Notes: generated by a model from the letters alone, not told the origin. A DNA stretch of 64,000 nt from Psychrobacter sp. JCM 18902 (GCF_904846615.1 NZ_CAJHBK010000001.1:558001-622000); one strand, 5' to 3'; shown: positions 45,741-55,884, counted from the first letter of the stretch. Program-made: numbers and translations.

Positions 45741-46784
45741 TTAGCAGCCAAGTTTGCCTTCTGCTACCAAGGCTTTTTTGCTACGAATCGGTGCAGGGCA
45801 GTCTTCACCGTAATATTGACGATCGGCAAAGTAGCTTGAGCGTACCATTGGGCCTGCCCAAATGTTAAAGAAGCCAATTTTTTTACCATAATCCATATAA
45901 CGCTGGAACTCGTCTGGATGGACGTAACGATCGACAGGCGCGTGGTTTTTACTGGGTTGCAGATACTGACCAACCGTAATCATATCCACGTTATGTGCTT
46001 TTAGGTCATCAAGCAATGCATAAATTTCTTCTTCAGTTTCACCAAGGCCAACCATAAAACCGCACTTGGTCGCGATATCAGGGCGACGCTCTTTATAGAG
46101 TTTGAGCAAATCTAACGAATGCTGATAGTCAGAACCTGGGCGGAAGGCTTTATATAAACGAGGCACGGTTTCGATGTTATGGTTAAAAACATCTGGCGGT
46201 GTTTCAGTTAACAAGTCTAATGCTACTTCCATACGACCACGGAAATCTGGTACCAATATTTCAATGAGGCAATTCGGGCTAAGTGCGCGAGATTCATTGA
46301 GAACTTCTACGAAATGCGCCGCGCCGCCATCTTTTAGATCGTCACGATCCACAGAGGTGATTACCGCATACTTAAGCTGCAAACCTAAAATAGTCTCGGC
46401 AGTGTGGCGCGGCTCATCTGCATCTAGCTCATTAGGACGACCATGACCGACGTCACAGAACGGACAGCGACGGGTACAGATATCGCCCATAATCATAAAG
46501 GTCGCGGTGCCATCAGCGAAGCACTGCGGCAGGTTAGGGCAGGCCGCTTCCTCACAAACGGTATAGAGCTTTTGCTCACGCAAGGTGGCTTTGATACGAG
46601 CCACTTCAGCAGGCGAGGACATTTTAACCCGAATCCAATCTGGCTTTTTCTTGGCCTCGATGGTCGGAATCACTTTAATTGGGATACGGGCAACTTTATC
46701 GTAGCCACGTAGTTTTTCGCCTTGAATGGCTTTTTTAGGTTTGACCTTAGCAGCAGGCACATGTGTTTGTACGGCAGTTGTCAT
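45741..46784 (-). CDS. lipA: Lipoyl synthase
   Basis: A 347-residue radical SAM enzyme that inserts two sulfurs into octanoyl groups on lipoyl domains. The auxiliary-cluster cysteines are in [12 protein letters not shown] and the SAM-cluster cysteines in [33 protein letters not shown] and MVGLGET complete the family pattern. lipB is not adjacent. A hairpin-forming sequence (AACCCTT / AAGGGTT, about 46800-46820) lies just upstream of the start and may affect expression or end the upstream transcript. Confidence 0.96.
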   Translation of the reverse strand: MTTAVQTHVPAAKVKPKKAIQGEKLRGYDKVARIPIKVIPTIEAKKKPDWIRVKMSSPAEVARIKATLREQKLYTVCEEAACPNLPQCFADGTATFMIMGDICTRRCPFCDVGHGRPNELDADEPRHTAETILGLQLKYAVITSVDRDDLKDGGAAHFVEVLNESRALSPNCLIEILVPDFRGRMEVALDLLTETPPDVFNHNIETVPRLYKAFRPGSDYQHSLDLLKLYKERRPDIATKCGFMVGLGETEEEIYALLDDLKAHNVDMITVGQYLQPSKNHAPVDRYVHPDEFQRYMDYGKKIGFFNIWAGPMVRSSYFADRQYYGEDCPAPIRSKKALVAEGKLGC

Positions 46785-46958
46785 AATAAAGTATCTCTTA
46801 ACCCTTTATAGTATAAGGGTTTATGGAATTATTAGAATGTGTTGTGAGTGAGGACATTATAGCAGAAACTTAGGGGCTAATTTTTAATGAATAATGTTTA
46901 ACTGATCATTTTGAGGTGGATCATTAAGGCTACTATGGTTTGTCTCGCAACCATAGTT

Positions 46959-47399
46959 TTAAATATCTATATCAATATCCAACTCATTCAGTACATCTAT
47001 GGCAGCACGAAACGCTTCTTGAGTGGCAGGTGCCCCGCAATAAGGCAAACTGTGCATTAATACTTCTCGAATCTCAGCGACAGTTGCGCCGTTATTGATT
47101 GCACCTCGAATGTGCCCTTTTAGCTCAGTGGGACTTTTTTGCGCAATTAAAAAAGCAATAGTGATTAATGAGCGGTATTTGCGTGGTAATACTGAGTCAT
47201 CTTGCCATGTGCTGCCCCAAGCGTGTTCAATAATCCAGTCTTGTAACGGCTGAGTAAATCCAGTTGCCCCGTCAAGCGAGCGTTTAACATGTGCTGCGCC
47301 CATGACGTCAGTACGAACTTTGAGACCGTTTTGATAGTTAGGGTTATTCTTTATATCGCTATTTTCTATGTCGTGATTTTCCATATTGCTATCGTCCAT
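46959..47399 (-). CDS. Carboxymuconolactone decarboxylase family protein (PcaC-like)
   Basis: A 146-residue protein of the AhpD/CMD fold. The region AFLIAQKSPTELKGHIRGAINNGATVAEIREVLMHSLPYCGAPATQEAFRAA matches 4-carboxymuconolactone decarboxylases and their gamma-proteobacterial homologues. It lacks the CxxC motif of AhpD peroxidases; the single Cys lies in PYCG. The N-terminal 35 residues are polar and Asn/Asp-rich. No protocatechuate genes are near, so the decarboxylase role is doubtful. A 9-bp hairpin (ACTATGGTT / AACCATAGT, 46932-46957) abuts its stop codon but has no T tract on its own strand. Confidence 0.88.
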   Translation of the reverse strand: MDDSNMENHDIENSDIKNNPNYQNGLKVRTDVMGAAHVKRSLDGATGFTQPLQDWIIEHAWGSTWQDDSVLPRKYRSLITIAFLIAQKSPTELKGHIRGAINNGATVAEIREVLMHSLPYCGAPATQEAFRAAIDVLNELDIDIDI

Positions 47400-47839
47400 G
47401 TCGTCATCCCTAATATTTACTCATTTAGTATATGGTTAATAAAAGCTGTTTTTTCAAGCGCTATTTTTCTAAGTGATATTTTCTCTAAGCTATCGTATCA
47501 AGATGATATTTTATCAAATAATATCCTACAAAGCGTCTAGCAGGCACAGCGTATTTATTTAATCATAAATCGAGCGGTGCTTGACTAAAATGACAAGCTG
47601 TATATCAATTGTGAAAGGCTGCTCAATCATATTGTTGATGGTACTATTTATATAATAAATGTTCAATATGAGCCCTTTATAACCGCTTTATGAGCCTTTT
47701 AAAGGCTGAGCCATTAACATTTAGGGCGTTTTAAGCTATGATTGCACCAATAATTATTCCATCTAGTATATAGACGCAGGCGGTCATGCTGACTACCCAC
47801 GTAATGTACTAATACTCCCAACTGACGAGGACGACTATT
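47400..47839. other. Divergent spacer upstream of acnB
   Basis: About 440 bp with no supportable gene; it must carry the acnB promoter. A TTAGGGCGTTTTA at about 47720 faintly resembles a MITE end but diverges after seven bases. Confidence 0.35.
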
Positions 47840-50443
47840 GTGTTAGAAGCTTATCGTAAACATGTCGAAGAACGTGCTGAGCTAGGAACGGTTCCGCTAC
47901 CACTGAATGAAAAACAAGTAGCAGAGTTGGTTGAACTATTAAAAACCCCACCAGCAGGCGAAGATGCGTTCTTGATGAACCTGCTAGAAAACCGTATTCC
48001 TGCTGGCGTTGACCAAGCGGCTTACGTTAAAGCGGCGTTTTTAGCAGCGATCCTTAAGGGTGAAACCTCTTCACCACTTATTAGCAAGCAAAAAGCCGTT
48101 CAAATCCTAGGCACGATGCAAGGTGGCTACAACGTTCAACCATTAGTTGCTGCACTGGATGACGCGGAAGTGGCACAAGATGCTGCTGAAGCGTTGAAAA
48201 AGACGTTACTGGTGTTTGACGCGTTCAATGACGTGACTGAAAAAGCAGAAGCGGGCAATGCTATCGCTAAAGAAGTGGTTCAATCTTGGGCTGACGCTGA
48301 ATGGTTCTTGAACCGTGATGCTGTACCAGAAAAGACGACTTACACGACATTTAAAGTGACTGGCGAAACCAATACCGATGACTTGTCGCCTGCGCAAGAT
48401 GCATGGAGCCGTCCTGATATCCCATTGCATTCATTGGCTATGCACAAAAACTCTCGCGATGGCATCACTGCTGACGAAGAGGGCGTTGTCGGTCCAATGA
48501 AGCAAATCGAAGCGTTAAAAGAAAAAGGTCATCCACTCGCTTATGTTGGTGACGTGGTAGGTACAGGCTCTAGCCGTAAATCTGCGACCAACTCAGTATT
48601 GTGGCTCATGGGCGATGATATCCCTAACGTGCCAAACAAACGTGGCGGCGGTTTAGTACTTGGTAACAATATTGCTCCTATCTTCTTTAACACGATGGAA
48701 GATTCTGGCGCATTGCCAATCGAAAAAGTAGCCGTTGATAACCTAAACATGGGTGATGTATTTGACATCTATCCTTATGAAGGCAAAATCACTAAACATG
48801 ATTCAGATGAAGTGTTGTCTACGTTCAAATTGAACTCACCAACATTGCTTGATGAAGTTCGTGCTGGCGGTCGTATTCCATTGATCGTTGGTCGTGGTTT
48901 GACCAATCGTGCTCGCGCATACATGGGTCTTGGACATTCAGATATCTTTGCTAAGCCAGAAGAGCCAGTTGATACGGGTAAAGGTTTTACCCTAGCGCAA
49001 AAAATGGTCGGTAAAGCTTGTGGTCTAGAGGGCGTACGTCCTGGTATGTACTGTGAGCCTAAAATGACGACTGTAGGATCGCAGGATACGACTGGTCCGA
49101 TGACTCGTGATGAGCTAAAAGATTTGGCTTGCCTAGGTTTCCAAGCAGACTTAGTAATGCAGTCATTCTGTCACACTGCCGCTTATCCAAAACCAGTTGA
49201 CGTTGAGACTCAGCACACACTACCTGACTTTATCATGAACCGTGGCGGCGTAAGCTTACGTCCAGGTGATGGTATCATTCATAGCTGGTTGAACCGTATG
49301 CTATTGCCAGATACCGTTGGTACTGGTGGTGACTCGCATACGCGTTTCCCAATGGGTATCTCGTTCCCAGCTGGTTCTGGTCTGGTAGCATTTGCCGCAG
49401 CGACTGGTGTTATGCCTCTAGATATGCCTGAATCTGTCCGTGTACGCTTCGTTGGCGAACGTCAGGCTGGTATCACGTTGCGTGACCTAGTACATGCGAT
49501 TCCTTATCAAGCGATTAAAGAAGGTCTATTGACCGTTGATAAGAAAGGCAAAATCAACGAGTTTAATGGTCGTATCCTTGAGATCGAAGGTCTAGAAGAC
49601 TTGACCGCTGAGCAAGCATTTGAGCTATCTGATGCCTCAGCTGAGCGTAGTGCTGCTGGTTGTACCATCACCTTGTCTGAAGCGTCAGTGACTGAGTACT
49701 TAAACTCAAACATTACCCTTCTAAAATGGATGATCTCAGAAGGCTATGGCGATGCGCGTACTATCAGCCGTCGTATCGAGCAGATGCAAGAATGGCTAGC
49801 GAACCCAAGCCTATTACGCGCTGATGCTGATGCTGAATACGCCATCGACATGACTATCGATATGAGCACGATTAAAGAGCCTATCCTTTGCTGCCCGAAC
49901 GATCCAGACGATGCAAAAACATTGGCTGATGTCGCTGGCGATACCATTGATGAAGTATTCATTGGTTCATGTATGACCAACATCGGTCATTTCCGCGCTG
50001 CGGGTAAACTGCTACAAGACGTACCAGCAGGTAGTTTGAAAACTCGTCTATGGATTGCGCCGCCGACTAAGATGGATGCGCGTCAGTTGATGGAAGAAGG
50101 TTACTACAACATCTACGCTCAAGCCGGCGCTCGTACTGAGATGCCAGGTTGTTCACTATGTATGGGTAACCAAGCACGTATCGCACCGAAATCTACGGCG
50201 GTATCGACGTCAACTCGTAACTTCCCGAACCGTCTCGGTCAAGGCGCTAACGTATACCTAGCTTCTGCAGAGCTTGCAGCCGTAGCAGCGGTACTTGGTA
50301 AATTGCCAACCAACGAAGAATATCAGCAGTACGCTGGTATGCTTGATAGCATGGGCGAGGAAGTGTATCAGTACATGAACTTCGATCGTATGGATTCTTA
50401 TACTGAAGAAGCCGACAAAATTAACGTTGCTCAGTTGACCTAA
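47840..50443 (+). CDS. acnB: Bifunctional aconitate hydratase 2 / 2-methylisocitrate dehydratase
   Basis: The 867-residue TCA-cycle enzyme that interconverts citrate and isocitrate. The AcnB layout is clear: N-terminal HEAT-like domain ([16 protein letters not shown]), swivel domain ([16 protein letters not shown]), then the catalytic domain with [17 protein letters not shown] and the Fe-S cysteines in [15 protein letters not shown] and [13 protein letters not shown]. The start is GTG at 47840 with GAGG about 10 bases upstream, and it yields the exact family N-terminus. The codon choice is that of a highly expressed gene. A strong terminator follows. Confidence 0.97.
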   Translation: MLEAYRKHVEERAELGTVPLPLNEKQVAELVELLKTPPAGEDAFLMNLLENRIPAGVDQAAYVKAAFLAAILKGETSSPLISKQKAVQILGTMQGGYNVQPLVAALDDAEVAQDAAEALKKTLLVFDAFNDVTEKAEAGNAIAKEVVQSWADAEWFLNRDAVPEKTTYTTFKVTGETNTDDLSPAQDAWSRPDIPLHSLAMHKNSRDGITADEEGVVGPMKQIEALKEKGHPLAYVGDVVGTGSSRKSATNSVLWLMGDDIPNVPNKRGGGLVLGNNIAPIFFNTMEDSGALPIEKVAVDNLNMGDVFDIYPYEGKITKHDSDEVLSTFKLNSPTLLDEVRAGGRIPLIVGRGLTNRARAYMGLGHSDIFAKPEEPVDTGKGFTLAQKMVGKACGLEGVRPGMYCEPKMTTVGSQDTTGPMTRDELKDLACLGFQADLVMQSFCHTAAYPKPVDVETQHTLPDFIMNRGGVSLRPGDGIIHSWLNRMLLPDTVGTGGDSHTRFPMGISFPAGSGLVAFAAATGVMPLDMPESVRVRFVGERQAGITLRDLVHAIPYQAIKEGLLTVDKKGKINEFNGRILEIEGLEDLTAEQAFELSDASAERSAAGCTITLSEASVTEYLNSNITLLKWMISEGYGDARTISRRIEQMQEWLANPSLLRADADAEYAIDMTIDMSTIKEPILCCPNDPDDAKTLADVAGDTIDEVFIGSCMTNIGHFRAAGKLLQDVPAGSLKTRLWIAPPTKMDARQLMEEGYYNIYAQAGARTEMPGCSLCMGNQARIAPKSTAVSTSTRNFPNRLGQGANVYLASAELAAVAAVLGKLPTNEEYQQYAGMLDSMGEEVYQYMNFDRMDSYTEEADKINVAQLT

Positions 50444-50473
50444 TATTTGCTTTAAAGCTAATTAGTAAGATAA

Positions 50474-50510
50474 AAATAAACCCCGTATCGTGATGATGCG
50501 GGGTTTATTT
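50474..50510 (+). terminator. Rho-independent terminator of acnB
   Basis: Perfect 12-bp arms AAATAAACCCCG / CGGGGTTTATTT around a 13-base loop, then TTGTTTT. Confidence 0.9.
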
Positions 50511-50632
50511 TGTTTTATGGTGAAGAAATTAGTTGACATATACGTCATATATTATCGCATGTGTCATTTGTTAGCATCTATTCAACTTAGATATATGTAT
50601 AATCAACAAATCAAACTAATGTAGGAAGAAGA

Positions 50633-51367
50633 ATGAGTTTTTCAATAGAAATATTATTAGGTTGTTTAGCAGTGATAGCAGCTATTACTGTACCACTCAT
50701 TATCTATTTCCTGCAAAAAAGTAAAAAAAGATTAGCTTATGAAATTGTTTCAAATACACAGTTAGTCGGAGTGAAAAGCGAGGTTCAAAATAAAATTAAA
50801 ATATATTATGAAAATAAACTTGTAGAAAATGTGCATCTGCTACTTATTAGAATTATAAATAACGGTAATCAGTCTATATCAATAGGGGATTTCGCCAAAC
50901 GAATTGATATTAATTTAGGTAATAATTTAAACATACTAACATGTGAAATCTTGAGACAGTATCCAGATAATTTAGATGTTAATGTCATTAAAATGGTAGA
51001 TAGCATTGAGATTGAACCCTTGCTTCTCAACCCCAAAGATAACTTTACTATAAAAATACTTTTGAGCGACTATAAAGAAAATTTTGAGGTCTCTGCAAGA
51101 ATAGAAGGTATAAGTAAAATTGAGGTTTATAAAGAACCACAGCCACTGTTTAATATCACTTTAATGCTAACATTTATTCCTTTTTTGATTCTTATGATAA
51201 CTCGAATCTTCTTTGAAGACACATTTGAAAATTATTTCGGATTTGACATATCTATTATAGTACATACTTTTCTCGTTTTAATTATTACTATTCTTGTGTT
51301 TCAAATATTGAAAATTTGGTATGAAGCAGCAAAAGAATTTTTTTTAAAAGATACAGATGAAGAATAG
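50633..51367 (+). CDS. Orphan membrane protein of unknown function, AT-rich
   Basis: A 244-residue protein with one N-terminal membrane segment (about residues 5-27), a beta-rich soluble domain, and two closely spaced C-terminal segments (about residues 178-195 and 206-227). The N-terminal segment plus domain layout resembles small integral proteins of unknown function in mobile or defence-linked regions, but no family is recognised. The gene is markedly more AT-rich than acnB beside it and uses A/T-ending codons heavily, suggesting acquisition. Start ATG follows AGGAAGAAG. It stands alone. Confidence 0.78.
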   Translation: MSFSIEILLGCLAVIAAITVPLIIYFLQKSKKRLAYEIVSNTQLVGVKSEVQNKIKIYYENKLVENVHLLLIRIINNGNQSISIGDFAKRIDINLGNNLNILTCEILRQYPDNLDVNVIKMVDSIEIEPLLLNPKDNFTIKILLSDYKENFEVSARIEGISKIEVYKEPQPLFNITLMLTFIPFLILMITRIFFEDTFENYFGFDISIIVHTFLVLIITILVFQILKIWYEAAKEFFLKDTDEE

Positions 51368-51514
51368 TTTTCCCTATCCATATAAAATTTTTTCATAAAT
51401 ATTAGATAAAAATTCTAACTATTTTATGAATAGCGCAGTAATTAAGTTTTATTCTGTTGCTATAAATTTTATCGCTCATAAAAGTGAGCGATAAAACGAG
51501 CGATAAGATCTTGG

Positions 51515-51580
51515 TTAATTACCCAAATAAACTGGCTTACGCTTCTCCATAAAGGCGCTAATGCCTTCCTTGAATTATCG
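51515..51580 (-). pseudogene. Relic of an enoyl-CoA hydratase C-terminus
   Basis: The minus strand encodes FKEGISAFMEKRKPVYLGN then a stop. That matches the last residues of the intact enoyl-CoA hydratase at 52346-53143 (FREGITAFMEKRKPVYQGK). At DNA level the two stretches of about 60 bases are near-identical direct repeats. Upstream of the relic the frame is broken by a stop, and no more of the gene is present. It is the tail of a lost paralog or of a duplication. Confidence 0.75.
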
Positions 51581-51774
51581 ATTGCTATTATATTTGGTAT
51601 TTCATTGCATCAAATTTTGATGTAAGCGTCAACTGGCTTCTTCAACTATCTTATGTATAATACAAGGGCAGGCGGAAACCGTGGCTCTGTACTGAATCTA
51701 TCTTTTCTATCTCGGGACGGACCGATACTTTGATAGGCACTTTTTGTTTACGCTCAAGTGCTCTGGAGTCTTGG
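51581..51774. other. Remainder of the spacer between the relic and the PACE gene
   Basis: About 190 bp with no recognisable coding content beyond the relic edge. Together with 51368-51514 it forms a spacer of about 400 bp between the orphan membrane gene and the PACE transporter. Confidence 0.35.
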
Positions 51775-52218
51775 TTGATTACTTTATCCCCACTCAAACG
51801 TCGTATCGTCTATGTGACTATCTTCGAGATTATCGCTATTATTTCTTCTACTTTTGTATTGATGAAACTTAGCGGTAGCGACGCGGCAGAATCCTTACCA
51901 GTTGCTGTGATGGTGTCATTGGCAGCAGTGATTTGGAACTTCTTATACAATACAGCTTTTGAAGCGTGGGAACGTCGTAAGCATGTGGCAAAACGCACCT
52001 TACTCATTCGCAGTGCGCATGCATTAGGGTTTGAAGGCGGATTGGTATTGATTTGCTTACCACTTTATATGATTTGGTATGACGTTGGCTTAATCAAAGC
52101 TTTTATGATGGAAGCGGCGTTACTGCTATTTTTCTTGGTTTATACCTTTATCTTTACCTTGGGTTTTGACAAGATATTTACCTTACAGCATCACTATAAG
52201 ACAGCCTCTGATTCTTAA
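51775..52218 (+). CDS. PACE (AceI-family) efflux transporter
   Basis: A 147-residue membrane protein made of two bacterial-transmembrane-pair repeats, four membrane segments in all. LKRRIVYVTIFEIIAI with the membrane Glu near the N-terminus, AAVIWNFLYNTAFEAWERR, GFEGGLVLICLPLYMIW, and VYTFIFTLGFDKIF are the PACE signature. Members export chlorhexidine, biguanides or short diamines. The N-terminus is uncertain. I choose TTG 51775, which has GGAG 6 bases upstream and leaves the family sequence starting almost at once; the frame is open to a TTG at 51730. Confidence 0.88.
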   Translation: MITLSPLKRRIVYVTIFEIIAIISSTFVLMKLSGSDAAESLPVAVMVSLAAVIWNFLYNTAFEAWERRKHVAKRTLLIRSAHALGFEGGLVLICLPLYMIWYDVGLIKAFMMEAALLLFFLVYTFIFTLGFDKIFTLQHHYKTASDS

Positions 52219-52286
52219 GAGTTAAAAGTGTTACTTAAAGATATGCTTAATACAGAATTTTCTTGATACTGTATGACCCAAAAATA

Positions 52287-52312
52287 AAAGGCTGCCATTA
52301 GGCAGCCTTTTT
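52287..52312. terminator. Bidirectional terminator between PACE and enoyl-CoA hydratase genes
   Basis: AAAGGCTGCC / GGCAGCCTTT perfect 10-bp arms with a 4-base loop and A/T tracts on both sides. Confidence 0.88.
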
Positions 52313-52345
52313 GATGATAGCGCAAAAAAGAGTGTGATCAGGTTA

Positions 52346-53143
52346 TTATTTACCTTGATAAACTGGCTTACGTTTTTCCATAAAGGCGGTAATACCTTCT
52401 CTAAAATCATCCGTTTTAGCAAGCATGGTCTGTTGATCCACTTCCATATCGAGCGCTTCATTGAGACCCATATAAGCGTGCGTATTAATCATATGCTTCA
52501 TTGATGCCAATGCCTTTCCGGGCAGATTGCTCAGGCGCGTTGCCAATGCCAATACGCTAGCATCCAGCTCGTCGCTACTGACCACATCATTAACCAAGTT
52601 TAAGCGTGCCATATCTTCCGCTTTGAGTTTATCGCCAAGCATGACCATCTCAGTGGTTCTTGCCACACCGATCAATTGATTCAGTAAATAAATGCCGCCA
52701 GCATCTGGTATTAGACCGATATTGACAAAGGCTTGCACGAATTTGGCATTGTCAGCGGCGATGCGAAAATCACAAGTCAGTGCCAAGTTCATGCCAGCAC
52801 CTGCCACTGCGCCTTCTAATTTGGCGATAATAGGCTTATGAATATTACGCAACTTTAAGCTAATCTCAGCGACTTCGCCAACCATGAAATTTAGCTTATT
52901 CGACAGTGCCTCGCTTTCCATGCCGTTTTCTAACATCTCACCGATATGCCCGCCACTTGAAAAGTTATTGCCTGCGCCTTGCAGGATGATGACTCTGACG
53001 TCTTTATCTTCATCTGCATTCGTCAGTGCGTTCATCATGGCATCTTTTAGCACTGTGCTAAAGGCATTCAGTGTTTTGGGATCGTTCATCGTGATGGTTG
53101 CGATATGGTTTTCTACTTGATATTCGACGAGAGGGTGTGACAT
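52346..53143 (-). CDS. Enoyl-CoA hydratase/isomerase family protein
   Basis: A crotonase-fold protein of 265 residues. The oxyanion-hole region is FSSGGHIGEML and AGAGMNLALTCDFRIAA. Of the two catalytic glutamates of true hydratases, the first is replaced (Asn in GMNLAL) and the second position carries Asp (GLIPDAGG). That single-acid pattern occurs in PaaG-like isomerases and similar enzymes, so isomerase activity is more likely than hydration. Substrate unknown. It begins MSHPLVEYQVENHIATITMNDP at ATG 53143, with AAGGAT upstream. A relic of a second copy lies at 51515. Confidence 0.92.
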   Translation of the reverse strand: MSHPLVEYQVENHIATITMNDPKTLNAFSTVLKDAMMNALTNADEDKDVRVIILQGAGNNFSSGGHIGEMLENGMESEALSNKLNFMVGEVAEISLKLRNIHKPIIAKLEGAVAGAGMNLALTCDFRIAADNAKFVQAFVNIGLIPDAGGIYLLNQLIGVARTTEMVMLGDKLKAEDMARLNLVNDVVSSDELDASVLALATRLSNLPGKALASMKHMINTHAYMGLNEALDMEVDQQTMLAKTDDFREGITAFMEKRKPVYQGK

Positions 53144-53387
53144 GGTTGATATCCTTAATTGAGTTTTCTATAAAACGTTTTTGGTAACACTAGCTATTGG
53201 CAGTAAATGTGACAAATAATGCAATGCCAAATACTATAGCAGTTTGAGCTTATTATAAAAGCAGGATCTGTGCGCGCTTAAGACATGATTCAGGTATGGT
53301 GTTTTTTGCTGCTATCATATTGCTAAAATTATTAAACCTACCATTCAAAAATAAGGCTACTATCTGTAGAAAGGTTGAATTATGCTA

Positions 53388-53557
53388 AGGCATGTCCTCA
53401 ATTCAATCGAGTATTCTCTAAATGGGTTGAAAATGGCTAAATTTTGCCAAACATCGTCAAATAGCTGATGAATATCTCGATATTATTTGTGCTATTTTCC
53501 TTGTTTGGCAGCAATTTATCTTATTTTTTTCACCATTTTTAAGATGAAGACACGCCC
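53388..53557 (+). mobile_element. 170-bp non-coding MITE, copy D
   Basis: Exactly 170 bp between TA (53386-53387) and TA (53558-53559). Left end AGGCATGTCCTCAATTCAA, right end TGAAGACACGCCC; these ends have drifted more than in copy B. Orientation is as copies A and B. It lies between the enoyl-CoA hydratase and the alpha/beta hydrolase, 58 bp before the latter's start. Confidence 0.86.
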
Positions 53558-53615
53558 TAGAAGGCAAGTTTTAAAAGACTGATTTTTTATTTATTAAACC
53601 AACAAGGAAGTGGTT

Positions 53616-54428
53616 ATGCCAATTATTCATGTCAATAATGTTGAACTTTATTATGAAGACAGCGCGCCAAACGATAAGCAAAAACCCGTCATGGTATTTG
53701 CCCACGGTCTGCTGTGGAATACACACCTATTTGACAAGCAAGTTGAGTATTTTAAAGCCGGTTATCGCTGTATTACGTTTGATTTTCGGGGACAAGGGCA
53801 GTCTGAAATAACCAAGTCTGGCTATGATATGGAAACCTTAACCGAGGATACATTGGCATTATTAAAGGCACTAGATATTCATAAGTGCCATTTGTTAGGG
53901 TTGTCGATGGGCGGATTTGTCGCCCAGCGTGTCGCACTCAAACGCCCTGAGCTATTGCTGTCGCTTACCCTGTTAGAGACTTCTGCTGATCCTGAAGATC
54001 CCAAAAACGTGCCGCAGTATCGTAAGCTGGTCAAAGCCATTCGTTGGCTGGGTCTCAAACGCGTGAGTAACAAGGTCATGCCTATTATGTTTGGCAATAC
54101 TTTTTTGACAGATAAGTTACGTAAGTCTGATCGTAAGCAGTGGTTAACGATGCTACAAGGCAATCGCAAAGGTGGAGTCATTAAGGCAACGATGGGCGTC
54201 ATTGAGCGGTCAGGCACCTACGATCAGCTAGGGAGTATTACGGTGCCGACATTAATTGTGGTCGGTGATGAGGACACAGCAACCCCTTATTCAAAGGCTG
54301 AACGTATACATTTCGCGATTGCAGGGTCTAAATTGGCAGTGATCAAGGGCGCTGGTCATACCGCCACCGTAGAAGAGCCTGAGCAGGTCAATCGAGTGAT
54401 TAACACCTTTTTAGCGGACTGCGTCTAA
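53616..54428 (+). CDS. Alpha/beta hydrolase
   Basis: A 270-residue hydrolase of the haloperoxidase/3-oxoadipate enol-lactonase-like type. The oxyanion strand is VFAHGLLWNTHLF, the nucleophile elbow LGLSMGGFVAQ, the acid in VVGDEDTATP and the His in GAGHTATVEEPEQV. No signal peptide. I start at ATG 53616 with AAGGA 7 bases upstream; an in-frame GTG at 53610 overlaps that site. Its upstream region ends in MITE copy D, so its promoter lies in or beside the element. Confidence 0.9.
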   Translation: MPIIHVNNVELYYEDSAPNDKQKPVMVFAHGLLWNTHLFDKQVEYFKAGYRCITFDFRGQGQSEITKSGYDMETLTEDTLALLKALDIHKCHLLGLSMGGFVAQRVALKRPELLLSLTLLETSADPEDPKNVPQYRKLVKAIRWLGLKRVSNKVMPIMFGNTFLTDKLRKSDRKQWLTMLQGNRKGGVIKATMGVIERSGTYDQLGSITVPTLIVVGDEDTATPYSKAERIHFAIAGSKLAVIKGAGHTATVEEPEQVNRVINTFLADCV

Positions 54429-54503
54429 TTTTGAGTTGGTCTTGAAATAGCCTTAAATAAGGCATCGTTTTAATAGTAATAGAGTGATGGAACCTTTGTG
54501 CTA

Positions 54504-54540
54504 AAAAAGCCGCTATCTTGAATGTGATAACGGCTTTTTT
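54504..54540. terminator. Bidirectional terminator at the end of the Ter module operon
   Basis: AAAAAGCCGCTATC pairs with GATAACGGCTTTTT with one mismatch, with A and T tracts. It lies between the convergent alpha/beta hydrolase (plus) and the CitE-like gene (minus). Confidence 0.82.
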
Positions 54541-54606
54541 ATTGAGCGCATGTAAGAGAGTGCATTTAAAACATTAATTAAAGAGCGGTAATATTAAAAT
54601 TTCTAT

Positions 54607-55683
54607 TTATAACCGCGCCGTATAGTCATTATTACCGTCATCAAGGGTGCCACATGCCTCGGCACGATTGACGATTTCTGTTGCCCACGCGCGATGGGTA
54701 GCAGGCTCTAGCATAGTATTATTATATTTAAACACCGCTTTTGCCTCGCTATGCAAGATTGCTTGCGCCTCATCTAAAATGCTCAATGGTACACAATAGG
54801 CTTGTTGCACCAGCGCAATTTGGCTTGGATGAATGACCGTTTTGCCGACCAATCCTAAGCTAACATCGCGGGTTAGCTCTTGCATAAATAGCGTTGGCTG
54901 ATCCAAATATTCAAAGACAGGCGCTGTCAAATAAAAGCCATGCGGCACAAAGCAGCCGAGCAGCTGATAGGCAAGGGTGCCGATAGGGGTATCATAAACG
55001 ATGCTGTTTTTGGGACGGCGCAAACGCAATGCTGCAAACAAATCATTGCCGCCGATACGTAAGGCAAAAACTGGCTGGCTAAAGGCTTCTTTAAAACCAA
55101 TGGCCAATTCCTGATTATGATGTGGATTAAATAGCGCTGCGGTCTCAAGCGTCGGCATCAATAATTGCTCAGTACTCAGATTTTGACAAGCCATACGCCA
55201 ATTAGACAGACTATACATATCGACTTTTGGCATGACAAAGCCATCAATCAAATCGATATGGGCAAAACCTGAGAGCTGCTCTAACATCGCTGGATGACGC
55301 GGACGTATAAATACCAGCGGGCGTGTTGGTTGCTCAATCTGAATGTCGGCATGTTTTGATGGGTCATTGATGCTATCGACATGCGTCGCCCATGTATGCA
55401 GCAACGTTTGCAAGCGCTCAAGTGCCAGCTCAACATCATTATGGCTAACCGCATCTTCTAGGCAGATGATAATACTATTAATCGTTGGTAATTTATCACG
55501 CTTAATGACTTGCCAAATATCTTGGCGAGTTGCTGGCATGTATAGGCTAGCCCCCAACTGATACGGGTGATGCGCATGTGGTTTGAGCATCGCATGACGC
55601 TCAGTAATAAGGTGAGCGTAAGACTGGGTGTTTTGATAAAGAGTAGACTCGTTGTTTTGCATATCTGACATAATTGGCATCAT
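54607..55683 (-). CDS. HpcH/HpaI (CitE-like) lyase of the Ter module
   Basis: A TIM-barrel protein of about 358 residues. IICLEDAV (metal-binding acidic motif), FIRPRHP (Arg of the active site), GFVMPKVD, PTLETAALF and FALRIGGNDLFAALRLRR follow the CitE-like branch found with Ter genes. The predicted reaction is C-C bond cleavage or formation on a CoA- or keto-acid substrate. It is the last of seven minus-strand genes here that make up a Ter-associated biosynthetic operon. Several Met codons lie at the N-terminus, so the exact start is uncertain. Confidence 0.87.
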   Translation of the reverse strand: MMPIMSDMQNNESTLYQNTQSYAHLITERHAMLKPHAHHPYQLGASLYMPATRQDIWQVIKRDKLPTINSIIICLEDAVSHNDVELALERLQTLLHTWATHVDSINDPSKHADIQIEQPTRPLVFIRPRHPAMLEQLSGFAHIDLIDGFVMPKVDMYSLSNWRMACQNLSTEQLLMPTLETAALFNPHHNQELAIGFKEAFSQPVFALRIGGNDLFAALRLRRPKNSIVYDTPIGTLAYQLLGCFVPHGFYLTAPVFEYLDQPTLFMQELTRDVSLGLVGKTVIHPSQIALVQQAYCVPLSILDEAQAILHSEAKAVFKYNNTMLEPATHRAWATEIVNRAEACGTLDDGNNDYTARL

Positions 55684-55884
55684 CAATAGTGATAAGTGAA
55701 TGGGTATAAAATCTAAGAGGTATCATCAAGTAATATGGCTTAGCAGCAATGACCGCAAACCCAAAAATACGTTTGGTAATGTCAAATTCGTTTAGCCGAC
55801 AAGAGGGAGTACTTGTACTTTTTTCTTTCGCTGCTTTGAGTTTGAGACGGGTCTGGTTTATAAAAAACGCGAGTGTAGCAATGA

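Noticed and set aside
46932..46957. Perfect 9-bp hairpin next to the carboxymuconolactone-decarboxylase-like stop as a terminator
   Set aside because: The T tract is on the plus strand, while the gene ends on the minus strand; it may be only a weak terminator.
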